From positions 496,001 through 560,000 of the forward strand of contig NZ_CP056117.1 of assembly GCF_013375935.1 (NCBI RefSeq): 64,000 nt of DNA. Reading direction: 5' to 3'. Position 1 is the first letter of the stretch, and every line of letters starts with the position of its first letter. Of the stretch, positions 34,712-43,839 are shown one piece after another. A program made the position numbers and the translations under genes. The notes under the pieces were generated by a model. The model ran no database searches. It had not been told where the DNA came from and worked only from the letters and a program-made list of their open reading frames with translations. This DNA is from Enterobacter cloacae. Its GTDB lineage: Bacteria; Pseudomonadota; Gammaproteobacteria; Enterobacterales; Enterobacteriaceae.

Positions 34712-35770
34712 CTACCGATCCAGCGCCACGCGAGCCGCGTGGCGCGTGGCGTTGCTCACCGAACCGTAATCCAGCACTTTCCCCTGCAACAGCAGGTTAA
34801 AGACCGGCGCCTGCGGCCGGTTAAGCCGCGTCTGCACCAAATGCACCGCCTCTATCCCCAGCTCCCGGCAGGGCACCGCAATCCCCGTAATCGGCTTTTC
34901 CAGCCGGTTGGCTAAGTTCCATGCAAAATCGGTGGTGATGATGGAGATATCTTCCGGCACGCGCAGCCCGTGGCGCCGGAGTGCCCTGAGCACGCCCTCC
35001 GTCATGCTGGTGCTGTTGGGAAAAATCACCTCGGGCCACTGCGCTCTGTCGTGGCCTGACAGCCATGCGTCAAGCTCGCGTTCAGCCTCCTCCGCCGTAA
35101 ACCACTCCGTGACCAGCAGGTCCCGCTGCGGCTCAAACGCCACGTGAAAATGCCGGTACGCCTCTTTTATGCCGTCCAGCCGCGCATAGAGCGTGTCCCG
35201 CCGCAAGCAGGTGATGGTCAGCACCCGCCGGTGCCCCTGCTCGAAGAGATACTGCATGGTGGTAAAGCCAATCGCGCGGTGATCGGGAGAAACGGAATCC
35301 AGCACCCGATCCCGGTCGACGGAATTAATTAATACGCAGGGTTTATTTAGCGTACTGGCCAGCTTAAATATGGTGGAATCATCCGTACCAATGATAATGA
35401 TCGCGTTAATATTTTTATGGCTGGCTTTTTCCATAAATAATTTCACATCCGCATGCTGTTCCTCTAATCCGCAATAGCTGATCCAGACATTGTGCGGCGC
35501 GCTGGCCTCGGCAATACCTTTGGTCACTTCCAGATAAAAAATATCCCCGCGCCCCTGAAAGGTTCTTTCGGGAGCAAATACCGCGATGCCGTTAATTAAG
35601 AGCCGCCCGCTCGCCATCGATTCCAGCACGCCAAGCTCCCGCGCGGTGCGGACAATCGCCTCCCGGGCCCTGTCGCTGGTGTAAGACTTGCCGCTTAACA
35701 CTCTGGAAACCGTGCTCACGGAATACCCCGTCAGGGAGGCGATCTCCTCCATTTTTAACCTGCCCGGCAT
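34712..35770 (-). CDS. LacI-family transcriptional regulator
   Basis: A 352-residue DNA-binding repressor. The helix-turn-helix KMEEIASLTGYSVSTVSRVLSG lies at about residues 6-27, with a hinge to about 60, followed by a periplasmic-binding-protein-like ligand domain (AVFAPERTF, IIIIGTDDSTIF, VIFPNSTSMTEGVLRAL, DISIITTDF). It diverges from the four-oxidoreductase operon and is likely its repressor, with an unknown sugar-like inducer. Its gene ends with the stop next to that of msrA (adjacent bases, convergent), typical of an insertion between msrA and ytfL. Confidence 0.9.
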   Translation of the reverse strand: MPGRLKMEEIASLTGYSVSTVSRVLSGKSYTSDRAREAIVRTARELGVLESMASGRLLINGIAVFAPERTFQGRGDIFYLEVTKGIAEASAPHNVWISYCGLEEQHADVKLFMEKASHKNINAIIIIGTDDSTIFKLASTLNKPCVLINSVDRDRVLDSVSPDHRAIGFTTMQYLFEQGHRRVLTITCLRRDTLYARLDGIKEAYRHFHVAFEPQRDLLVTEWFTAEEAERELDAWLSGHDRAQWPEVIFPNSTSMTEGVLRALRRHGLRVPEDISIITTDFAWNLANRLEKPITGIAVPCRELGIEAVHLVQTRLNRPQAPVFNLLLQGKVLDYGSVSNATRHAARVALDR

Positions 35771-35793
35771 AGTGTGACCTCGCTCTCAATCAG

Positions 35794-35815
35794 TTTTTGC
35801 AAATATTTGCAGAAA
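35794..35815. promoter_or_regulatory. Palindrome between the LacI gene and the oxidoreductase operon
   Basis: TGCAAATATTTGCA (35798-35811) is a perfect 14-bp palindrome with matching TTT/AAA further out. It lies 28 bp before the regulator start, fitting autoregulation. It lacks the central CG of classical LacI-family operators. Confidence 0.5.
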
Positions 35816-35840
35816 CAGCGCATTGATTTTAAAACTAAAT

Positions 35841-35856
35841 TTCAAAACGGTTAGAG
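35841..35856. promoter_or_regulatory. LacI-family operator-like site before the oxidoreductase operon
   Basis: TTCAAAACGGTTAGAG carries the AANCGNTT core typical of LacI/GalR-family operators (AAACGGTT at 35845-35852), though the outer bases are only partly symmetrical. It lies about 110 bp upstream of the first oxidoreductase gene. Confidence 0.45.
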
Positions 35857-35962
35857 TTTACTTATTGACCTTGCGAGTATTCTCACAAAAACACATTGTC
35901 GCTGCGGCTCGCCTTTCCTATTTTTCGGTCATCACGCTTTTTGGCTGAAATTAAGGTGAGAC

Positions 35963-37114
35963 ATGGAGAAGGTACGTTTTGGCATTATTGGTGTAGGTAA
36001 TATCGGTACGGTTCACGCGCGCTATTTACTGGCCGGTACCGTCAGCGACGCCTGCCTGACCGCGGTGTGCGATAACGCGGTGGATAAGCATCCCGCCATT
36101 CGTCAGCTGGTTGGCACCCTTCCGCTGTTCAGTGACGCGCAGGAGATGCTCCAGAGCGGGCTTATTGATGCGGTTATTGTCGCTACGCCGCATTACGACC
36201 ATCCGCGCCTGTCGATGCTGGCGATGCGTCACGGCGTTCATACCCTGTGCGAGAAGCCGGCAGGCGTTTATACCGCGCAGGTGCAGGAGATGAACGCCTG
36301 CGCCCGCGAGTGCGACGTGGTGTTCGGCATCATGTATAACCAGCGGCCCAACCCGCTGTATCAGAAAGTGAAAGATCTGATCGACAGCGGCGAGCTGGGC
36401 GAGATCCGCCGCTCCAACTGGATCATCACCAACTGGTATCGCTCGCAAAGTTATTACAACTCCGGCGGCTGGCGCGCCACCTGGAAAGGCGAAGGCGGCG
36501 GCGTGCTGCTCAATCAGGATCCGCATCAGCTCGATCTGTGGCAGTGGCTGGTGGGCATGCCGGTTCGTCTGCGCGCGTTTTGCCAGTTCGGCAAGCATCG
36601 CGATATCGAAGTGGAAGACGAGGTCACCGCCTATGCGGAGTACGCCAACGGCGCGACCGGCGTGTTCATCACCACCGTCGCGGAAACGCCGGGTACCAAC
36701 CGCCTGGAGATCGTGGGCGATCGCGGCAAAGTCGTCGTTGAGGAAGGGAAACTGCGCTACTGGCGGCTGCGCGAATCGGAAACCTCGTTTAACGCCCGCT
36801 GGCAGAATGGCTTTGGCGAGCCGGAATGCTGGGAAGTCACCCTCCCCGTAGCCCCTGAATACAGCGAGCATCACGTTATCACCGCCAACTTCTGCGCCGC
36901 CGTGCTGCGCGGCGAACCGCTAATTGCGCCGGGTCTGGACGGCATTCGCGGCTTAACGCTCTCAAACGCCATGCACCTCTCGACCTGGACCGACGACTGG
37001 GTTGAGCTGCCGCTGAATGAAAAACAGTATCTACGCCTGCTTCAGCAGCGCATCAGCACCTCTGTAGATAAAGGGGCCGCCAGCATCACGCTGGACGCCT
37101 CGGGCACCTGGTAA
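35963..37114 (+). CDS. Gfo/Idh/MocA-family oxidoreductase (first of four)
   Basis: A 383-residue NAD(P)-dependent dehydrogenase. It has an N-terminal Rossmann fold with FGIIGVGNIGTVHAR (glycine motif, residues 7-20), the family EKP motif in LCEKPAG (Lys98) and the catalytic-site segment LNQDPHQLDLWQW (His188). It probably oxidises or reduces a hydroxyl of a sugar, inositol or glycoside. An AGGTGAG Shine-Dalgarno precedes the ATG. It is the first gene of a five-gene operon controlled by the divergent LacI regulator; the gap to the next gene is 15 bases. The substrate cannot be read from sequence. Confidence 0.88.
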   Translation: MEKVRFGIIGVGNIGTVHARYLLAGTVSDACLTAVCDNAVDKHPAIRQLVGTLPLFSDAQEMLQSGLIDAVIVATPHYDHPRLSMLAMRHGVHTLCEKPAGVYTAQVQEMNACARECDVVFGIMYNQRPNPLYQKVKDLIDSGELGEIRRSNWIITNWYRSQSYYNSGGWRATWKGEGGGVLLNQDPHQLDLWQWLVGMPVRLRAFCQFGKHRDIEVEDEVTAYAEYANGATGVFITTVAETPGTNRLEIVGDRGKVVVEEGKLRYWRLRESETSFNARWQNGFGEPECWEVTLPVAPEYSEHHVITANFCAAVLRGEPLIAPGLDGIRGLTLSNAMHLSTWTDDWVELPLNEKQYLRLLQQRISTSVDKGAASITLDASGTW

Positions 37115-37129
37115 CGCCGGAGAAAATCG

Positions 37130-38308
37130 ATGCTAAATGTCGCCATTGTGGGAACGGGCAACATTGCCCATAACCATATTCAGGGTTATTTGCAGTTTGG
37201 ACAGCGCTGCCGGATTGTCGCGCTGGTTGATATCTACCCGGAGAAAGCGGAGGAGAAAAAAGCGCGCTACGGCCTGACGGAGGCCCGCGTGTACGCCAGC
37301 CATCAGCAGATGCTGGAAGAAACGGTCGCGCTGGACATCGTTGACGTCTGCACCCCGCCCTATGTTCATGCGGAAATCAGCATTGATGCGCTGCGTGCGG
37401 GCTGCCATGTGCTGTGTGAAAAACCGATGGCCGCCTCGCTGGAGGAGTGCGACGCGATGATCGCCGCACAGCAGGCCAGCGGAAAAATGCTCTCGGTTAT
37501 TGCCCAGAACCGCTTCACCGATGCCTTCTGGCGCTTAAAAGCGGCGGTGGATTCCGGCCTCGCCGGGAAGATCTGCCATGCGCAGGTAGATTCGTTCTGG
37601 TGGCGCGGGCACTGCTACTACGACCTGTGGTGGCGCGGCACGTGGGAAAAAGAGGGGGGCGGCTGCACGCTTAACCACGCGGTGCACCACATTGACGCCA
37701 TTCAGTGGATGCTCGGTTTTCCGTCTGAGGTGGTGGCGATGATGAGCAACGTGGCCCACGATAACGCCGAGGTGGAAGATCTTAGCGCCGCGATATTTAA
37801 ATACCCCAGCGGCGCGCTCACGCAGCTTACGGCTTCGGTGGTGCACCACGGCGAAGACCAGAAAATCATTATTCAGGGCGATAAGGCGCGCATCTCCGCG
37901 CCGTGGCAGGCTTTTGCCAGCGTAAGCGCCGACAACGGGTTCCCGCAGGAGACCAGCGACGCTGAACGCGAAGCGCGGCTAAACGCCGTGTTTCAGGAGA
38001 CACCCAGGCTCGCATGGACGCTCCACGCCGGGCAGATTAATGACCTGCTCCAGAGCATTGAGCGCGGCACGGCCCCGCTGGTGGACGGCGTGCAGGGTAA
38101 GCGCTCGCTGGAGCTGATAACCGCAATTTACAAGTCGGCCATCACCCGCAGTATCGTCGCCTTACCCATCCGCAGCGATGACCCGTTCTACCTGACCGGC
38201 GGCATTAATGCTCTCGCCCCCCGTTTTTATGAAAAATCCGCAAGCGTCACCAGCTTCAGCGAAGTGGGCGCTATCCCTCTGGGTAAAGATCTGGATCGAG
38301 GACTGTAA
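37130..38308 (+). CDS. Gfo/Idh/MocA-family oxidoreductase (second of four)
   Basis: A 392-residue dehydrogenase related to its neighbours: VAIVGTGNIAHNHIQGY is the NAD(P)-binding motif, VLCEKPMA the catalytic-lysine motif (Lys98) and LNHAVHHIDAIQWMLG the catalytic-histidine helix. It has a C-terminal extension of about 30 residues relative to the family norm (RSDDPFYLTGGINALAPRF and beyond). The stop is two bases before the start of the third gene, so co-translation is likely. Role in the pathway unknown. Confidence 0.88.
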   Translation: MLNVAIVGTGNIAHNHIQGYLQFGQRCRIVALVDIYPEKAEEKKARYGLTEARVYASHQQMLEETVALDIVDVCTPPYVHAEISIDALRAGCHVLCEKPMAASLEECDAMIAAQQASGKMLSVIAQNRFTDAFWRLKAAVDSGLAGKICHAQVDSFWWRGHCYYDLWWRGTWEKEGGGCTLNHAVHHIDAIQWMLGFPSEVVAMMSNVAHDNAEVEDLSAAIFKYPSGALTQLTASVVHHGEDQKIIIQGDKARISAPWQAFASVSADNGFPQETSDAEREARLNAVFQETPRLAWTLHAGQINDLLQSIERGTAPLVDGVQGKRSLELITAIYKSAITRSIVALPIRSDDPFYLTGGINALAPRFYEKSASVTSFSEVGAIPLGKDLDRGL

Positions 38309-38310
38309 CC

Positions 38311-39378
38311 ATGAACAAGAATGACGGAATGAACTACGCGCCGGTCGGCAAACCGCAGCCGGTGGTGCAGGCGGGTGAATTTGTGTTTGCCGCCGCCGCG
38401 CTCGACCACGGGCATATCTACGGCATGTGTAACGGCCTGATTGAAGCAGGCGCCACGCTGAAGTGGGTGTACGATCCCGACCCGGCCAACGTGGATAAAT
38501 TTATCCAGCAGTACCCGCAGGCGAAAGTCGCGGAGTCGCTGGAGGTGATACTCAACGACGACGAGGTACGTCTGGTCGCGGGGGCAGCCATCCCCTCCGA
38601 ACGCTGCGCGCTGGGGCTGAAGGCAATGGCGGCGGGCAAAGACTACTTCACGGACAAAGCGCCGCTCACCACGCTGGAACAGCTGGCCGATGCCAAAGCG
38701 ATGGTGGAGAAAACCGGGAGAAAATACGCGGTCTACTACAGCGAGCGCCTGCACGTGGAAAGCGCGGTCTTTGCCGGGCAGCTGGTGCAGCAGGGGGCGA
38801 TTGGTCGCGTGGTGCAAACCCTTGGCACGGGGCCGCACCGGGAAGGCACGGGCCGACCGGCGTGGTTTTACGATCGTCGCTACTTTGGCGGCATCCTGTG
38901 CGATATCGGCAGCCACCAGATCGAGCAGTTCCTGTTTTATACCGGCAACAGCGATGCCCGCGTGGTGGCCAGCCAGGTGCGCAACGTTAACCACCCTCAG
39001 CATCCGGCCTTCGAAGATTTTGGCGACGCCATGATTAAAGGGGCAAACGGCGCCAGCGGCTATTTCCGCTGCGACTGGTTCACTCCTGACGGGCTCTCTA
39101 CCTGGGGCGATGGTCGCCTGACGCTGCTCGGTACCGACGGCTATATCGAGATCCGCAAGTATGTCGATCTTACCCGTGGCGAGCAGGATGTGGTCTACCT
39201 CGTCAATAAGGAGGGCGAGTTCCGCTATCCGGTCGCCGGGCAGGTCGGATTCCCGTACTTTGGCGCCCTGATCCTCGACTGCCTGCACCGCACTGAAAAT
39301 GCCATGACCCAGGCACACGCGTTCAAGGCGGCCGAGCTGTGCGTTAAGGCGCAAATGCTCGCCAATGCGGCCGGGTAA
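38311..39378 (+). CDS. Atypical Gfo/Idh/MocA-family oxidoreductase (third of four)
   Basis: A 355-residue family member with departures from the norm. The glycine motif that binds dinucleotide is replaced by FVFAAAALDHGHIYGM (about 24-39), and the EKP motif reads FTDKAPL (Lys116). The catalytic pair DIGSHQIEQF (Asp198, His202) is intact. The altered first loop resembles members that bind the cofactor differently or act on 3-keto sugars in a non-standard way, but this is inference. It could be an epimerase, lyase or partner rather than a plain dehydrogenase. It is the only one of the four without a standard Rossmann signature. Confidence 0.82.
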   Translation: MNKNDGMNYAPVGKPQPVVQAGEFVFAAAALDHGHIYGMCNGLIEAGATLKWVYDPDPANVDKFIQQYPQAKVAESLEVILNDDEVRLVAGAAIPSERCALGLKAMAAGKDYFTDKAPLTTLEQLADAKAMVEKTGRKYAVYYSERLHVESAVFAGQLVQQGAIGRVVQTLGTGPHREGTGRPAWFYDRRYFGGILCDIGSHQIEQFLFYTGNSDARVVASQVRNVNHPQHPAFEDFGDAMIKGANGASGYFRCDWFTPDGLSTWGDGRLTLLGTDGYIEIRKYVDLTRGEQDVVYLVNKEGEFRYPVAGQVGFPYFGALILDCLHRTENAMTQAHAFKAAELCVKAQMLANAAG

Positions 39379-39387
39379 GGGGGCGAG

Positions 39388-40440
39388 ATGACACACCTCA
39401 ACGCGGCGATTATCGGCGCCGGGGCCATTCACGGCTGCCACGTGAATGCCCTGAGGCAACTCCCCAACGTGGCCCTGCGCGCGCTGGTAGACACTGACAG
39501 CGTCAAAGGGCTGACGCTGGCGATGAACTATCGGTGCCGCTTTTATCAGGATTACCGGGAAATGCTGCTGGATGAGAGTATCGATGTGGTGCATATCTGC
39601 ACGCCCCACTTCGAACATAAAAATATGATTCTGGCGGCGCTGGCCGCCGGGAAGCATGTTTTTTGTGAAAAACCGGTGGGCATGAACAGCAGCGAGCTTG
39701 CGGACATTGCCTCTGCCGCCGTGCAGGCGCCCGGCAGGCTCGGCGTTTGCTACCAGAACCGGCTCAACCCTACCAGCCTGCGCATTCGCAAGGAGCTGGC
39801 GGAGGGCGGGCTGGGCAGGATGTTAAGTATCAAGGCCGTACTCACCTGGTCCCGCTCTGGCGCGTACTACACGGAAAGCCCGTGGCGTGGAAAGCTGGCA
39901 ACGGAAGGCGGAAGCCTGCTGATCAACCAGGCGATCCATACTCTCGACCTGATGCAGTGGTTCGGCGGTGGCGTGACGCGGCTGAAGGGGGTGGTCGACT
40001 GCGGTGAGCTGGCCGACGTCACGGAAGGGGAAGACAGCGCGATGGCCACGCTGCACTTCGCCAACGGGGCCCGCGGCCTGTTTTATGCCAGCAACTGTCA
40101 CACCGCGGACTCCCCCCTCTGGCTGGAGATCCGCTGCGAACGCGGCTCGCTGTTGCTTAACGACAACACCCTATGGCGCATAACGCCCGACGAGCGGTTT
40201 CGTCTTGAAAGCGATGCTTCTCCCGACGGCACGGCGAAAAGTTACTGGGGATTAGGACACCAGCAGGCCATTCGCCGTTTTTATCACGCCATTCATCACC
40301 CGGAGAATACGGATTTTATCGATATCCGTACCGCCGGAATATCACTCAGGCTCGTGGAGGCTTTTTATCGATCGTCTCAGCTAAGGCAATGGATTGATAT
40401 TAATAATCAGAACGTCACGTGTAGTCCAGCAGTGAAATAA
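39388..40440 (+). CDS. Gfo/Idh/MocA-family oxidoreductase (fourth of four)
   Basis: A 350-residue dehydrogenase with AAIIGAGAIHGCHVNAL as NAD(P)-binding motif, VFCEKPVGM as lysine motif (Lys95) and LINQAIHTLDLMQWFG as catalytic helix. It begins nine bases after the third gene, with GGGGCGAG as ribosome-binding site, and is followed after 39 bases by the transporter gene. The last codons drift to lower GC. Together the four paralogues suggest a pathway with several oxidation-reduction steps on one carbon skeleton. Confidence 0.88.
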   Translation: MTHLNAAIIGAGAIHGCHVNALRQLPNVALRALVDTDSVKGLTLAMNYRCRFYQDYREMLLDESIDVVHICTPHFEHKNMILAALAAGKHVFCEKPVGMNSSELADIASAAVQAPGRLGVCYQNRLNPTSLRIRKELAEGGLGRMLSIKAVLTWSRSGAYYTESPWRGKLATEGGSLLINQAIHTLDLMQWFGGGVTRLKGVVDCGELADVTEGEDSAMATLHFANGARGLFYASNCHTADSPLWLEIRCERGSLLLNDNTLWRITPDERFRLESDASPDGTAKSYWGLGHQQAIRRFYHAIHHPENTDFIDIRTAGISLRLVEAFYRSSQLRQWIDINNQNVTCSPAVK

Positions 40441-40479
40441 AAAAACAACCTCTACATCTACCCTACACTGGATATTATT

Positions 40480-42027
40480 ATGGTTAAACCAACTGAACGC
40501 AGAGTGGGTTATGGCGTGGCGCTTGGCTACGGCATAACCGACCTCTTTGGCGGAGGCGCTTTCGCCATTATCGGCACCTGGCTGCTATTTTTTTATACCA
40601 CCTACTGCGGATTATCCGTCGTAGAAGCGGGTTCTATATTTGCCATAGCCCGCGTCATTGATGCGTTATTAAGCCCGATAATGGGGTATATCACCGATAA
40701 TTTCGGCGATACCTGGCTTGGGCGTAAATTTGGCCGTCGCCGCTTCTTCTTATTACTCAGCTCCCCGCTCATGTTTCTGTATGCCCTGCTGTGGCTGACG
40801 GATATGGGCTACTGGTATTACCTGGGCACCTACCTTTCTATCGAGCTGCTGTCGGCGATGGTGCTGGTGCCGTGGGAGACCCTCGCCGCTGAAATGACCA
40901 ACCGCTATGAAGAGCGCAGCCGCCTGTCCGGCGTACGTATGATTTGCTCCCAGCTGGGCGGTTTTCTTGCGGTGTCGGTCCCCGGCGTAATTATGCAGTT
41001 TACCGGCAAGGATAATTCATTTACCTATACGCTGACCGGGCTGATATTTTCCTGCGTCTTTTGTATTGCGGTATTTATTACCTGGTACACCACCTGGGAA
41101 GCAAAAGACGTGCATCAGGAGTCGGACTTTAAGATGGATACCCGGCGCAGCAGCGGAATAGGTAATCACCTGAAATATCTGGTTCTGGATCTCTTTTCGT
41201 CATTCCGTATTCGCGCGTTCCGCCTGCATATTCTGATATATATTTTTTCCTTCACCGCGATGGACGTATTTGGTTCAGTATTTACCTATTACGTAGTCTA
41301 TTGCCTGAGTCAGGACGCGGCAGCGGTGTCCGGCTGGCTGAGTATTGCGGCGTTTGCCTCCGTGCCGGGCACGTACGGATTTATGCTGCTATTGAACAGG
41401 CTCAACATAACCCCTTCCGCCGCGCTGCGCCTCTCGTATGGCTGCATCTTTCTGGTGCTGGCGTTCCTGTTTACGGTCTATCTCACTGAAACACAGGTAC
41501 CGACGCTGCTGTTCTCCGCCGTCTTTATCCTGCTGGGTGCCGCCCGATCCGGCCTTTATTATATCCCGTGGAATATTTACAGCTTTATTCCGGATATCGA
41601 CGAAATCGTCACGCAGCAGCGCCGGGAAGGCATTTTTGCCGGCGTGATGGTGCTGACGCGCAAAAGCACCGTCGCGATTGCCATCATGATTATCGGCCTG
41701 GTGTTGCAGGAGTCCGGCTTTGTGAAAGGCAGCGGCGCGCAGCCTGAAAGCGCCCTCGGGGCGATAATCGGCCTGATGATTTTTGCCACCGCAGCGCTGC
41801 TGGCCGTGAGCTTTTTCACTACCTATAAATTCAAGCTGACCCGTGAAACGCACAAGGTGCTGCTCAAGGAGATCGCCCGTCGGAAGCTTGGCGGCGATTA
41901 CCGCGACTGTGACGCCAACACCCGCGCGGTCATAAAGCAGCTTACGGGCTACGAGTACGATCAGGTCTGGGGCGGCGAAGCTACCCGCCAGGCGGTGGGA
42001 GATGTTAGCTTATCCCCCGTAAAATAA
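40480..42027 (+). CDS. GPH-type MFS sugar transporter
   Basis: A 515-residue inner-membrane transporter of the glycoside-pentoside-hexuronide:cation symporter group. About twelve membrane segments are seen; the N-terminal VGYGVALGYGITDLFGGGAF and the loop GRKFGRRRFFLLLSSP after helix 2-3 are typical of the family, as is the segment VPWETLAAEMT. A C-terminal cytoplasmic tail of about 60 residues (RETHKVLLKEIARRKL onward) follows the last helix. It probably imports the substrate of the four oxidoreductases by Na+ or H+ symport. It ends the operon before a strong terminator. Confidence 0.88.
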   Translation: MVKPTERRVGYGVALGYGITDLFGGGAFAIIGTWLLFFYTTYCGLSVVEAGSIFAIARVIDALLSPIMGYITDNFGDTWLGRKFGRRRFFLLLSSPLMFLYALLWLTDMGYWYYLGTYLSIELLSAMVLVPWETLAAEMTNRYEERSRLSGVRMICSQLGGFLAVSVPGVIMQFTGKDNSFTYTLTGLIFSCVFCIAVFITWYTTWEAKDVHQESDFKMDTRRSSGIGNHLKYLVLDLFSSFRIRAFRLHILIYIFSFTAMDVFGSVFTYYVVYCLSQDAAAVSGWLSIAAFASVPGTYGFMLLLNRLNITPSAALRLSYGCIFLVLAFLFTVYLTETQVPTLLFSAVFILLGAARSGLYYIPWNIYSFIPDIDEIVTQQRREGIFAGVMVLTRKSTVAIAIMIIGLVLQESGFVKGSGAQPESALGAIIGLMIFATAALLAVSFFTTYKFKLTRETHKVLLKEIARRKLGGDYRDCDANTRAVIKQLTGYEYDQVWGGEATRQAVGDVSLSPVK

Positions 42028-42036
42028 CGCCCTTGC

Positions 42037-42070
42037 GCCGGATCGGCCCTGTGCCGGTCCGGCTTTTTTT
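42037..42070 (+). terminator. Rho-independent terminator after the transporter gene
   Basis: GCCGGATCGG (42037-42046) pairs with CCGGTCCGGC (42054-42063) through ten base pairs including one U-G, followed by seven Ts. Confidence 0.88.
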
Positions 42071-42221
42071 GTCGAAAACGTGACCTCTGGCAGATTTACA
42101 TCTCTTTACGCTATACTACCGCTGAAATAATCGGCTCAACGCTACGAGCTGAGTTCAATGTGTCTTCACACGAATGGTATCAACTCCCCTTCTGAGGATC
42201 TGGCGTTACGCCGGATAAACT

Positions 42222-43559
42222 ATGTTAAACAGTATTTTAGTAATACTTTGTCTCATTGCCGTCAGCGCATTTTTCTCGATATCTGAGATCTCGCTGGCAG
42301 CCTCCCGTAAAATCAAACTGAAGCTGCTTGCCGACGAGGGCAACATCAACGCATCACGCATTCTGAAAATGCAGGAAAATCCCGGCATGTTCTTTACCGT
42401 GGTGCAGATTGGCCTGAACGCGGTCGCCATTCTTGGCGGTATCGTGGGCGATGCAGCATTCTCCCCGGCGTTTTATAGCCTCTTCGTTAACTACATGTCA
42501 GCAGAGCTGGCCGAGCAGCTGAGCTTCATCCTCTCCTTCTCGCTGGTCACCGGTTTGTTCATTTTGTTCGCGGACCTGACCCCGAAACGCATCGGTATGA
42601 TTGCGCCAGAAGCCGTGGCTTTGCGTATCATCAACCCGATGCGCTTCTGTCTGTACGTCTTCCGCCCGCTGGTGTGGTTCTTTAACGGCCTGGCGAACGT
42701 CATTTTCCGCATCTTCAAGCTGCCGATGGTGCGTAAGGACGACATCACCTCCGACGATATTTATGCGGTGGTGGAAGCCGGCGCGCTGGCCGGCGTGCTG
42801 CGCAAGCAGGAACACGAACTTATTGAGAACGTGTTCGAACTGGAATCCCGTACCGTTCCCTCTTCCATGACCGGCCGTGAAAACATCATCTGGTTCGATC
42901 TGCATGAAGATGAGCAGAGCCTGAAGACCAAGGTGGCGCAGCATCCGCACTCCAAGTTCCTGGTCTGTAACGAAGATATTGACCATATCATCGGCTATGT
43001 TGACTCCAAAGACCTGCTGAACCGCGTGCTGGCGAACCAGAGTCTGGCGCTGAACAGCGGCGTGCAGATCCGCAACACCCTCATTGTGCCGGATACCCTG
43101 ACGCTCTCCGAAGCGCTGGAAAGTTTCAAAACCGCCGGGGAAGACTTTGCGGTGATCATGAATGAGTACGCGCTGGTGGTAGGTATTATTACCCTCAACG
43201 ACGTCATGACGACGCTGATGGGCGACCTGGTCGGCCAGGGGCTGGAAGAGCAAATTGTGCAGCGTGACGAGAACTCATGGCTGATCGACGGCGGTACGCC
43301 GATTGAAGACGTGATGCGCGTGCTGGATATCGACGAGTTCCCGCAGTCCGGAAACTACGAGACCATCGGCGGCTTTATGATGTTTATGCTGCGTAAAATC
43401 CCGAAACGCACCGACTCGGTGAAGTTCTCAGGCTACAAGTTTGAAGTGGTGGATATCGATAACTACCGCATCGACCAGCTGCTGGTGACGCGTATTGACA
43501 GCAAGCCGACCGTGCTGGTGCCGAAATTGCCGGACGCGGAAGAGAAGGTGTCGGCGTAA
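42222..43559 (+). CDS. ytfL: CNNM/CorC-type polyamine-efflux-associated protein YtfL (PaeA)
   Basis: A 445-residue inner-membrane protein. An N-terminal DUF21 domain with about three to four membrane helices (residues 1-190) is followed by two CBS domains (about 205-335) and a C-terminal CorC_HlyC domain (to 445). In E. coli it has been linked to cadaverine and putrescine export under stress (PaeA). It matches E. coli YtfL throughout. A likely -10 TATACT lies at 42112-42117, giving an untranslated leader of about 100 bases with small hairpins. It is transcribed alone and ends in its own terminator. Confidence 0.94.
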   Translation: MLNSILVILCLIAVSAFFSISEISLAASRKIKLKLLADEGNINASRILKMQENPGMFFTVVQIGLNAVAILGGIVGDAAFSPAFYSLFVNYMSAELAEQLSFILSFSLVTGLFILFADLTPKRIGMIAPEAVALRIINPMRFCLYVFRPLVWFFNGLANVIFRIFKLPMVRKDDITSDDIYAVVEAGALAGVLRKQEHELIENVFELESRTVPSSMTGRENIIWFDLHEDEQSLKTKVAQHPHSKFLVCNEDIDHIIGYVDSKDLLNRVLANQSLALNSGVQIRNTLIVPDTLTLSEALESFKTAGEDFAVIMNEYALVVGIITLNDVMTTLMGDLVGQGLEEQIVQRDENSWLIDGGTPIEDVMRVLDIDEFPQSGNYETIGGFMMFMLRKIPKRTDSVKFSGYKFEVVDIDNYRIDQLLVTRIDSKPTVLVPKLPDAEEKVSA

Positions 43560-43584
43560 TAGCTCATATACCCTAAATACATCA

Positions 43585-43611
43585 ACGGCTCCCATCGGGA
43601 GCCGTCTTTTT
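43585..43611 (+). terminator. Rho-independent terminator after ytfL
   Basis: A 9-bp perfect stem (ACGGCTCCC with GGGAGCCGT), an ATC loop and CTTTTT. It lies between the convergent ytfL and ytfK genes. Confidence 0.88.
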
Positions 43612-43632
43612 AACTACTGCATAGCACGTTGG

Positions 43633-43839
43633 TTAAGCCATCTCAGTCTGCAGACGCATAACCTGGCGGTTGACTTCGGACATCACAGACAGGTGCTGTT
43701 TGTCCTTCACTTTCGGGATAAGGATTTTCCCCTTATCGAACTCAAAAGCGCCAACATCCTTGATGTACAACCGTCCACGGAACAGGATCTTCACGTACTT
43801 CGCCACCTGAAGCGGGTTGTAGCGTTGGAAAATTTTCAT
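43633..43839 (-). CDS. ytfK: YtfK, SpoT-stimulating stress protein (DUF1107)
   Basis: A 68-residue cytoplasmic protein, basic in character, with [25 protein letters not shown] at the start and a helical C-terminus ([16 protein letters not shown]). In E. coli YtfK binds SpoT and tips it towards (p)ppGpp synthesis during phosphate and fatty-acid starvation. Length and sequence match the family. A GGAG Shine-Dalgarno precedes the ATG. The 323-base stretch between it and ytfJ is AT-rich in its middle and contains only promoter sequence as far as I can see; no PhoB box was recognised. Confidence 0.93.
   Translation of the reverse strand: MKIFQRYNPLQVAKYVKILFRGRLYIKDVGAFEFDKGKILIPKVKDKQHLSVMSEVNRQVMRLQTEMA

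Noticed and set aside
42118..42221. Possible riboswitch in the ytfL leader
   Set aside because: Only small hairpins such as TGTG-TCTT-CACA are visible, and no known riboswitch consensus (for example yybP-ykoY) could be matched.
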